Origin: Pirellulales bacterium
GTDB taxonomy: Bacteria; Planctomycetota; Planctomycetia; Pirellulales; JAICIG01
Length of the DNA: 8,641 bases
Direction of reading: 5' to 3'
NCBI GenBank assembly: GCA_025924495.1
Contig: JAICIG010000346.1
Span: 1-8,641, forward strand
The position numbers were made by a program, and so were the translations under genes. The notes under the pieces are model-generated. The model searched no databases. It had not been told where the DNA came from and saw nothing but the letters and a program-made list of their open reading frames with translations. Positions 1-5,916 of this stretch are shown here, piece after piece. Each line of letters starts with the position of its first letter. Position 1 is the first letter of the stretch.

Positions 1-53
1 GATGCACACAATTGCCGCCGAGCTTAGACCCTGGCTGGCTTGGCGCGAGAGGC

Positions 54-181
54 AAAGTAGCAGGCACACTCCATGTGCCGTCGGCCGTCCTGCCCGTTCG
101 CCTCGCACTCGAAAACGCGAAAACCGCCCTTGCGCTTCACGCTCCAGCCTGGCACGGCATATGGAATATGCCTGCTACTTT
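54..181 (+). repeat. REPIN-like two-hairpin element, copy 1
   Basis: A 128-bp element that starts AAAGTAGCAGGCA and ends with the near-exact reverse complement TGCCTGCTACTTT. Each end folds on its own: GGCACA (63-68) pairs with TGTGCC (74-79), and GGCATAT (156-162) pairs with ATATGCC (166-172). The interior, including CGAAAACGCG, is conserved in the copies at 589-717 and 2703-2831, all in the same orientation. Two inverted hairpin units around a spacer match the REPIN or MITE architecture. There is no coding capacity and no clear target-site duplication. Confidence 0.8.
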
Positions 182-293
182 GCGCGACTCGGCGGTTGCA
201 GTCCGTTGAGTTGCGCCAATACATGTCGACGCGAGCTCTCCGACTAGCTGCGTAGCAGCCCAGGATGTAGCCAGGGAGCGCCAGCCCCTGGAG
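182..293 (+). repeat. Shared downstream tail of element copy 1
   Basis: This tail follows copy 1 and recurs after copy 3 (2832-2945), but not after copy 2. The best-conserved block is CCGACTAGCTGCGTAGCAGC, which contains the hairpin GCTGC-GTA-GCAGC (247-259). It is followed by GTAGCCAGGGAGCG with a second hairpin, CCAGGG (271-276) against CCCTGG (286-291). The middle of the tail has diverged between the copies. The composite of element plus tail is about 240 bp. Confidence 0.7.
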
Positions 294-426
294 GCCACAG
301 TATCTTAAACCCAATAGCCCAGTCAGGGGCGAAAGGCATTGTGCCGCGTCTGTCGTCCCTCTGGCACTTACAACGAACGTGGCAATGCGATCTGAATCCT
401 GGGGCTCGCGCCGCCAGGCTACATCA
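263..426. repeat. Inverted pair of a second REP-like family (GATGTAGCC type)
   Basis: The unit at 263-291 begins GGATGTAGCCAGGGAGCG. It reappears in reverse complement at 398-426 (CCTGGGGCTCGCG through GGCTACATCA), with about 23 of 29 positions matching. The two units face each other across about 106 bp of unrelated sequence, which again suggests a REPIN arrangement. The left unit also forms the end of the tail described at 182-293. Confidence 0.5.
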
Positions 427-430
427 TGCC

Positions 431-443
431 GTCCCTGCGGGAC
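431..443. repeat. Short perfect hairpin GTCCC-TGC-GGGAC
   Basis: A 5-bp GC-rich stem with a 3-nt loop lies immediately beside the inverted GATGTAGCC unit, so it is probably part of the same repeat module. No T-tract follows on either strand, which argues against a terminator. Confidence 0.45.
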
Positions 444-477
444 TATTCCGCGCCAATGCCATCCGCACGTTGCGATC

Positions 478-500
478 CACATTCCATGTGCCGTCCGCCG
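478..500 (+). repeat. Half-element remnant of the two-hairpin repeat
   Basis: This segment matches positions 65-87 inside copy 1 at 21 of 23 bases, including the CACA/TGTG stem arms and the following GCCGTC. The distal half (GGCATAT hairpin and CCTGCTACTTT end) is not found at the expected distance. It therefore looks like a solitary or decayed left unit. Confidence 0.5.
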
Positions 501-563
501 AATGCAGTTCCGCAACGTGCACCGCACGCGTCATATTCTCCTGATAATCGTGCGCAGCTTCTT

Positions 564-578
564 GTGGGCAGTGCCCAC
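564..578. repeat. Palindrome GTGGGCA-G-TGCCCAC
   Basis: A perfect dyad with 7-bp arms lies 10 bp before element copy 2. As RNA it would fold with 6-bp arms and a 3-nt loop. There is no T-tract, and I saw no second copy in the window. I read it as another short intergenic hairpin repeat, though an operator cannot be excluded. Confidence 0.4.
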
Positions 579-588
579 CCTACGGCCT

Positions 589-717
589 ATAGTAGCAGGC
601 ACACTCCGCTGTGCCGTCCGCCGCCCCGCCCATTCGCCCCGCGCCCGAAAACGCGAAAACCGCCTTAGCCCTTCATGCTCCAACCTGGCACGGCATATGG
701 AATATGCCTGCTACTTT
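589..717 (+). repeat. REPIN-like two-hairpin element, copy 2
   Basis: The same element as at 54-181, ending only 60 bp before the patatin start. The left hairpin is GGCACA (598-603) with TGTGCC (610-615). The right hairpin is GGCATAT (692-698) with ATATGCC (702-708). The left terminus is slightly altered (ATAGTAGC instead of AAAGTAGC). The tail that follows copies 1 and 3 is absent. Any promoter for the patatin gene must lie in, or just after, this element. Confidence 0.8.
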
Positions 718-777
718 ACGTCTGCCTCAAAACACTCCGCCTCCGGCTCGCCAGGGGTGGGCGTGGCGATTAGATTG

Positions 778-2625
778 ATGCCCATGAATCTCGATCGGCA
801 TCGCCTGTGCATTGAATTGAAACGCCTGGAGTGGGCGGGCCAGCTTGATGAGCAAATCATCGAGGAGATCGCCGAATCGGCCCAGTTGATGGAGTTCCCG
901 GCCGGCCAGGTGGTGATCGACTTGGATGCGGAGATCAACCAGGTTTACTTCGTCGTCGCCGGATGCCTCGAAGGCGCGCTCGTCGATCGGCTCGGCAAAG
1001 AGATCCATCGCGATTTCTTCCGCCGGGGATCCGTGGCGGGGTTGTTTTCGGTGCTGCTGCCCGAGCGATCGCATCTCCGCGTGGAAGCGGTCGAGCCGAC
1101 CACGGCCATTCACCTCGGGCTCGACGACCTGCTGCGCTTGACGGCCAAACATCGCGAGTTCCAACTGGCCATGTTTCGCGTCGCGGCCAACCTGGTGAAG
1201 CGGCTGATGCTGGTCGATCGCGAGCTTCCCAAACCGGCCGTCGTCGGCGTAATTCATCACTCGGCCGCCAGCCGCCCCTTGACGGTCGAGTTGATTCGAC
1301 GCCTGCAACAGCTCGGCGAGTCTCCTTGCGTGGCGGGCGACGACGAACGCTGGCAAGCGGACGATAGCGTTCCGCACAAGCGGTTATACGAGCAGGGCGT
1401 TTTTATCGGTCCCGAGAGCGTCAAACAGATCCTGAAGGAATGGACCTCGCACGGGCGTTTGTTCATCGATGTTGCGGCCGACCATGCTCCCGACGACCTG
1501 ACCCGCATGATCGGTTATGCCGACGTCGTGCTCTGGTGCGTGCGGCCGCAGGACGTGGCGGCGGCCTTGGAGCGGCTGAAAGCCGTGGGCCGCTCGGCGC
1601 CGCGCTTGCGCGAGAAGGTTTGTCTCGTCTGGCTGTTGCAGCCCGAGGCGCCGGCGCCGCCGTATGTCGAGGAACTGATGGCCTTGGCCGCCCGCGACTT
1701 CAAAACCTGCGCCGGCGACTTGAAACCACAGCAGGGCCAGCTGCTCGCCCAAGGCGTCGAACGCATTGTCCATTATTTGCGGGGCGTGCAGATCGGCTTG
1801 GCGCTGGGCGGAGGCGCCGCGCGCGGCATGGCCCACTTGGGCGTGCTGAAAGCGCTCGAGCGGCATGGCATCTACGTCGACATGCTGGCGGGCACCAGCG
1901 CCGGGGCGATGGTCGGCGGCGTCTACGCCGCGGGCATGTCTCCGGAATACTCGATCCAGTCCTTCAAGCACGACCTGCTGCCCCCCTGGTTCTTCCGGCG
2001 GCTGCCTGGCGGCGGGTACTGGTATCTGCTCTTCAAATATCGCCTGCGCCAATTCGGGCCGATGTTGCGGAAATACCTGCACAACCTCCGCATGGAGCAG
2101 TTGGCCATTCCCACCACGATGGTTTCCGTCGACCTCGTCGAGGGCATTCCGCTGTTGCGAGAGCGCGGCGACGCCACGCAGAACATTCTGGAAAGCATCA
2201 ATCTGCCGCCGCTGGCACTGCCGATCGTTGGGTCGGAACAGGCGGTCGTCGACGGCGGGCTGCTGAACAACGTCCCCGCCAACGCGTTGGTCGCCCAGGG
2301 GTGCAACTTCGTGATTGCCTCGACGGTCACCGCGCAGCTCGAGCGCGATTTCATGAACATCCGCAGCAAGAAGTCGCGCGGGGCCGCCCGCTTCATCTCG
2401 ACAATCCAGGTCATCCTGCGGCAGAACATGATCCAGAACCGCAACATGAACGCCGTCGGCGTGCAGCCGGCCGACTTCGTCATCGCCCCCGACGTCACCT
2501 CCTTCGACATCTCCGAATTCACCCGCGCCGACGAAATGGCCGCCGTCGGCGAGACCGCGACTGAGGCAGCGATTCTTCGGCTCAAAGAGATGCTGGCGAG
2601 GCTCGACCCGAAGTTGTTTGGGTGA
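778..2625 (+). CDS. NTE-like patatin phospholipase with cyclic-nucleotide-binding-like N-terminus
   Basis: Predicted serine lysophospholipase/esterase of the patatin family, 615 residues. The patatin domain covers about residues 338-540. It has the glycine-rich oxyanion motif GGGAARG (344-350), the nucleophile elbow GTSAG with Ser374, and DGG with Asp492, so the Ser-Asp dyad is complete. Residues ~30-150 resemble a cyclic-nucleotide-binding beta-roll. The usual phosphate-binding signature (GE...RxA) is degraded to SVAGLFSVLLPERSHLRVEA, so ligand binding is doubtful. Residues ~160-335 match the linker of NTE-type proteins, a degenerate P-loop-like fold. This order is that of the eukaryotic NTE/PNPLA6 and bacterial NTE-like families, which hydrolyse lysophospholipids at membranes. 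I chose ATG 778 because the frame upstream to 379 crosses repeat copy 2. ATG 784 and GTG 763 are alternatives, and none has a clear ribosome binding site. No transmembrane segment is evident. The family call is confident; the substrate is inferred. Confidence 0.92.
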   Translation: MPMNLDRHRLCIELKRLEWAGQLDEQIIEEIAESAQLMEFPAGQVVIDLDAEINQVYFVVAGCLEGALVDRLGKEIHRDFFRRGSVAGLFSVLLPERSHLRVEAVEPTTAIHLGLDDLLRLTAKHREFQLAMFRVAANLVKRLMLVDRELPKPAVVGVIHHSAASRPLTVELIRRLQQLGESPCVAGDDERWQADDSVPHKRLYEQGVFIGPESVKQILKEWTSHGRLFIDVAADHAPDDLTRMIGYADVVLWCVRPQDVAAALERLKAVGRSAPRLREKVCLVWLLQPEAPAPPYVEELMALAARDFKTCAGDLKPQQGQLLAQGVERIVHYLRGVQIGLALGGGAARGMAHLGVLKALERHGIYVDMLAGTSAGAMVGGVYAAGMSPEYSIQSFKHDLLPPWFFRRLPGGGYWYLLFKYRLRQFGPMLRKYLHNLRMEQLAIPTTMVSVDLVEGIPLLRERGDATQNILESINLPPLALPIVGSEQAVVDGGLLNNVPANALVAQGCNFVIASTVTAQLERDFMNIRSKKSRGAARFISTIQVILRQNMIQNRNMNAVGVQPADFVIAPDVTSFDISEFTRADEMAAVGETATEAAILRLKEMLARLDPKLFG

Positions 2626-2702
2626 AGTCATTGAAGGAACGAAAAGGAGACTTCGTGTTGGTCATTTGAGTCGCAGGACATTTGCCGGACGATGCCCAAT
2701 CT

Positions 2703-2831
2703 AAAGTAGCAGGCACACTCCGCTGTGCCGTCCGCCGTCCCGCCAATTCGCCTCGCACTCGAAAACGCGGAAACCACCCTGACGCTTCATGCTCCAACCT
2801 GGCACGGCATATGGAATATGCCTGCAACTTT
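2703..2831 (+). repeat. REPIN-like two-hairpin element, copy 3
   Basis: The third full copy, 129 bp, in the same orientation as the other two and 77 bp after the patatin stop. The left hairpin is GGCACA (2712-2717) with TGTGCC (2724-2729). The right hairpin is GGCATAT (2806-2812) with ATATGCC (2816-2822). The right terminus has one change (CCTGCAACTTT). Like copy 1, it continues into the shared tail. Confidence 0.8.
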
Positions 2832-2945
2832 GCGCTACTCAGCAGTTGCAGCCCGTTGTGTGGCGCCGCCGCTACATATCGAGGCGAGTTATCCGACTAG
2901 CTGCGTAGCAGCGGCGTAATGTAGCCAGGGAGCGTCAGGCCACTG
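2832..2945 (+). repeat. Shared downstream tail of element copy 3
   Basis: Counterpart of 182-293. It keeps CCGACTAGCTGCGTAGCAGC, with the hairpin GCTGC-GTA-GCAGC at 2900-2912, and GTAGCCAGGGAGCG (2922-2934). The right arm of the final hairpin is damaged (CCACTG instead of CCCTGG), so this copy appears more decayed than copy 1. Confidence 0.65.
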
Positions 2946-3038
2946 TTGAGCTGCCCGAAAAACAACGGCATGTGCTCGGTTACGCACTCGTTTTCCGCTG
3001 ATAAAGCGAGGCGTGTGGTAGGTGGCATTCAAGTTGGC

Positions 3039-3044
3039 TACAAT
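3039..3044 (+). promoter_or_regulatory. Weak candidate -10 box upstream of the KAP gene
   Basis: TACAAT differs from the sigma-70 -10 consensus at one base and lies about 100 bp before the KAP start. No good -35 hexamer sits 16-18 bp upstream, and there is no TGn extension, so the call is tentative. Confidence 0.2.
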
Positions 3045-3087
3045 TCGCGCGTTCGCAGATACAGCACCCGAGACGGGCTGAAGCGCG

Positions 3088-3103
3088 ACTGTTGGACAAC
3101 AGT
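3088..3103. promoter_or_regulatory. Operator-like dyad upstream of the KAP gene
   Basis: ACTGTTG-GA-CAACAGT is a perfect inverted repeat with 7-bp arms and a 2-bp centre, ending 41 bp before the KAP start codon. Its compactness and position fit a binding site for a dimeric repressor. The centre is too short for a good RNA hairpin. No regulator gene is visible nearby. Confidence 0.35.
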
Positions 3104-3127
3104 GAACAGGCCGATGCTAGGTAATAC

Positions 3128-3132
3128 GGGAG
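3128..3132 (+). promoter_or_regulatory. Possible ribosome binding site for the KAP gene
   Basis: GGGAG lies 12 nt before the GTG at 3145. The spacing is long but acceptable. It supports this GTG, which is needed to include the first predicted membrane helix. Confidence 0.35.
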
Positions 3133-3144
3133 CCCATCGATCCA

Positions 3145-5916
3145 GTGAATCAGGAATCATCCTCTACCGTCCGCGATAACGTTTCGCGTCGCGTCGCTTG
3201 CGCACTAACGAGCGCCAGTGCCATCCGTTGGCTCGCGCTAGCTCGTCTGTCAGTGCTATCAGGAGCGATTGCCTTTCCGTTGACGCTATATGCGAATGAC
3301 TTCATCTTTGCCTTCGAAGCGTCGCTAGCAAGGGCAATGTACACGGCGCCGATTGCTTCTGGAACTACCGCATTTGTCGCAACCATTATTGCATTGTACT
3401 ACTTTCCTCGGAAATCGTTGGCGCTAACGCGAAAACATGTGCCATTTTGGCTGAAGTACCCACCGACGTTTTTTGCGGCGATACCGGCACTCGCCATTCT
3501 GCTGGGTCTCGATTACATTCTATATCCTGTCACCGGATTGCAGACGGCTTCCAGGTTTCCGATAAGCACCTGGATTGTCTCCGGAGTGCTCGTCGCGTCG
3601 CTAGTCTTAGCGACCGGGCTGTGCAGTTCTATCTGCGAGCGGATAACCAATCTACCTGGCGGCGTGCTCCCGCGCGAGAATTTCGGCCGTGAACAGCGTC
3701 TAAACGATGTGGACGCGGTTTTCCAGTGGCTCGCCAGCGAGTCGCCGATTCATATGAGCGGCGATGACTACCTAGATCGCTCGGCCATTGCACGACGCCT
3801 AGCCTGCCGATTTATCAGAAACCGGCCGGCTGCCTCCGCCGTTGGGCTAATCGGTCAGTTCGGCATCGGTAAGTCAAGCGTCGTACACCTAATGAAGCAG
3901 CAGGTCGAAGCTGCGAATCGAGGAAGTCGTAATAAAATCTGGATCTCCGAGACTAGTTGCTGGGGGTTTGACAATGCAGCGGCACTCCTTGAACACATTT
4001 TAGATGCTGCGATCCAAGAACTAAGTATGCGACTGGACTGCTTGTCAATACGCGGTCTGCCCGCGGCTTATCGGCGAGCCATCTCTGCCGCGGGCCCCTT
4101 GGCGACCCTCGCGGCCGATGTGCTTGATTCAACCACTAATCCCGGTACGCAGCTTCGTCGCTTGACGCCGTTGCTGAAGGCAGCGGATGCTAGGTTGGTC
4201 ATAGTCGTGGAGGATCTCGATCGAAATGAAAGTCCCGCCTTTGATATTCAGCAGGCCGTGGCGTTACTACATCGACTTAAGAGCGTGCCACATGTCGCCT
4301 TGCTATTGTCGGGACAGCCATCCCTAGAGCGAGCTAGGATCGATTTCGTCAAGCTGTGTGAACACATGGAATCGTTAACATCATTGAGCCACGAAACTCT
4401 ATGGCGGGTCGTCCAGGCGGTTCGCCTCAAACTACTCAAGCGGCATCATTTTCTCGATGCTGCCGGTGAGCCGCACCGCGGGATCATTGAAATATTACAT
4501 CCATACGTGTTTGATCTGCCATCTGCCCCTCTCGCTATCGCGGAGTTAGTCCAGACTCCGCGACTTCTTAAGCATATCTTGCGGCATTGCGAGGAAATAT
4601 GGTCTACCTTGCACGGCGAGATCGACTTTGACGACATGCTTGTAGCCAATGTGCTTCGGTACGGCGCCCCAGAGGCCTTTGCTTTTTTACTCGAAAATGC
4701 TTCTACGTTGCGATCCGATTTAGATGAGGCCTCTCGTAGTGGACAAAACCAGCAAATGAGCAGTCGGCAAAACGAACTTAAGGCGAAATGGGAGTCGGTG
4801 ACGAGCGATGTTTCATGGAATAAGGTCGCGGTGCTTGATCTCATTGCGTTCCTCTTTCCAAACACTGACTATTTTCTCGGTATCCGTGCTCCACTCGATC
4901 GCCTAGCGCCACAGGGCATGCGACATTCACACCCGATAGACTATTGGGAAAGATTTCTTGGCGAAACGCTCGCTCCGGGTGCGATTGAGGATCAGCGCGT
5001 TCTACTTTCGATTCGCGACTTTCAGAATGGAGAATCAACGCGGAACGAGCTACCCGCAAGGATTCTAACCGAGCCCGCGTTCGCCATGCAGTGGGAGCAT
5101 CTGTCGGTACATATGAGTCGATCGCAGCTTTTCAGCGTAGCAACAGAGGTGATTTCGTTGAGTCTCACTTCTAACGGGGCCGACTCGACGGGCGAAAATG
5201 AAGGAATATTGGCGGTTCGCCAACGTCTTCGGCAATACGCGCGCGGCACGGCGGCGTACGAAGCGTGGCTCACGGCCAGAATCTTGGAGGCATTGCCAGT
5301 AAGTCTCGCGCTTTGCAACGACTTATTTTTCTATTGGGCTTCCGTCGATGGAGAGTTCGTTGACGAGGAAGGAATGATTCGGCTGCGCTCGGTCATCGTC
5401 GATGCAGCCAGAGCGGCGTTCAATACGTCCGCTGGATTATTGAATGCGCTCGGCACAATTCGGGAATATGACTTATATCACCTCATCTTTCCAGCCCACA
5501 AAGGTGAAGTCCCAGAATTGCCTTGCTGCACAAGCTCGGACTGGAGTTGGCTTGGACCAATATTAGTCAATGCCGCTGTCGAAGCGCCGGAAAAGTTAGT
5601 TCCGCAGATAATCCCGCTAATTACTGAGCATCCACGGAAAGTTATCCAGGACTCCGAAACCGGAACTGTGCGGCGCACAAAAGTTTGCGAGATAAACGAA
5701 CAGGTAATCGTTGATTTGTTTTCCGGCCATGAACGACGCCTCATGGAGGTGCTCTCACGACCGGTCGCACCACGCGGCGAGGTCAATGCTGATACCATTG
5801 AGGTTGTCAACGTGTATGCTAAAGAGTGGCTCGCTCATATGGATGCAGAGGACTTAAAACTCACTTCACATACCCCGCCATCCAGCGATCGAGAAAGCGC
5901 GGGGCGAGGCGGTTGA
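3145..5916 (+). CDS. Membrane-anchored KAP-family P-loop NTPase
   Basis: Predicted KAP NTPase, 923 residues, GTG start. Four hydrophobic helices come first (about residues 29-50, 68-87, 107-129 and 140-163). Walker A follows as GQFGIGKS (237-244, Lys243). An aromatic segment after it (SCWGFDN, Trp273) corresponds to the conserved W of the family, and Walker B is LVIVVEDLDR (351-360) with the DLDR signature. A C-terminal region of ~500 residues includes RHSHPIDYWERF (593-604), resembling the RI..p..F.rYF stretch seen in KAP proteins. The family is named after Kidins220 and PifA, the F-plasmid protein that excludes phage T7, and many members sit on mobile DNA. Usually the helices are inserted within the NTPase domain; here they all precede Walker A. 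The gene is visibly less GC-rich than its neighbours and uses codons such as ATA, CTA and TTA. The last ~18 residues are antisense to the SDR gene. Family membership is confident; a defence role is inference. Confidence 0.85.
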   Translation: MNQESSSTVRDNVSRRVACALTSASAIRWLALARLSVLSGAIAFPLTLYANDFIFAFEASLARAMYTAPIASGTTAFVATIIALYYFPRKSLALTRKHVPFWLKYPPTFFAAIPALAILLGLDYILYPVTGLQTASRFPISTWIVSGVLVASLVLATGLCSSICERITNLPGGVLPRENFGREQRLNDVDAVFQWLASESPIHMSGDDYLDRSAIARRLACRFIRNRPAASAVGLIGQFGIGKSSVVHLMKQQVEAANRGSRNKIWISETSCWGFDNAAALLEHILDAAIQELSMRLDCLSIRGLPAAYRRAISAAGPLATLAADVLDSTTNPGTQLRRLTPLLKAADARLVIVVEDLDRNESPAFDIQQAVALLHRLKSVPHVALLLSGQPSLERARIDFVKLCEHMESLTSLSHETLWRVVQAVRLKLLKRHHFLDAAGEPHRGIIEILHPYVFDLPSAPLAIAELVQTPRLLKHILRHCEEIWSTLHGEIDFDDMLVANVLRYGAPEAFAFLLENASTLRSDLDEASRSGQNQQMSSRQNELKAKWESVTSDVSWNKVAVLDLIAFLFPNTDYFLGIRAPLDRLAPQGMRHSHPIDYWERFLGETLAPGAIEDQRVLLSIRDFQNGESTRNELPARILTEPAFAMQWEHLSVHMSRSQLFSVATEVISLSLTSNGADSTGENEGILAVRQRLRQYARGTAAYEAWLTARILEALPVSLALCNDLFFYWASVDGEFVDEEGMIRLRSVIVDAARAAFNTSAGLLNALGTIREYDLYHLIFPAHKGEVPELPCCTSSDWSWLGPILVNAAVEAPEKLVPQIIPLITEHPRKVIQDSETGTVRRTKVCEINEQVIVDLFSGHERRLMEVLSRPVAPRGEVNADTIEVVNVYAKEWLAHMDAEDLKLTSHTPPSSDRESAGRGG

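Larger units (their letters stand above)
1..777. other. Repeat-rich non-coding region upstream of the patatin gene
   Basis: I find no convincing gene here. Open frames on both strands run straight through the repeats, are arginine- and proline-rich, and resemble no family I recognise. The stretch holds two copies of a two-hairpin element (54-181 and 589-717), a half copy (478-500), an inverted pair of a second repeat (263-426), and small perfect hairpins at 431-443 and 564-578. Positions 1-53 show nothing I can name. Confidence 0.6.
2626..3144. other. Intergenic region between patatin and KAP genes
   Basis: No supported gene. It contains element copy 3 (2703-2831), its tail (2832-2945), and then about 200 bp ahead of the KAP gene with a weak promoter candidate and a dyad. 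A short open frame at 2946-3179 has no recognisable features and overlaps the KAP start. No hairpin plus T-tract follows the patatin stop. Confidence 0.55.

Noticed and set aside
24..527. 167-codon open frame on the minus strand
   Set aside because: It is composed of repeat copy 1, its tail and the inverted REP pair. Its translation resembles no protein family.
379..777. N-terminal extension of the patatin reading frame by 133 codons
   Set aside because: It passes through repeat copy 2 and other repeats, is arginine/proline-rich, and has no domain. The patatin architecture is complete from 778.
1384..2631. 415-codon open frame antisense to the patatin gene
   Set aside because: A shadow frame caused by high GC at third positions of the patatin codons. 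It shows no motifs, and the patatin motifs on the other strand are unambiguous.
54..2831. CRISPR array from regularly repeated sequence
   Set aside because: The three copies are 129 bp, unevenly spaced by 407 bp and 1985 bp, and have no spacer-repeat pattern or cas genes.
589..2831. Composite transposon carrying the patatin gene between copies 2 and 3
   Set aside because: No transposase is present, the copies differ in their tails, and no target duplication is visible. The patatin gene has the composition of the surrounding chromosome.
2946..3179. 77-codon frame upstream of and overlapping the KAP start
   Set aside because: It has no ribosome binding site, no recognisable features, and an out-of-frame overlap with a better-supported gene.
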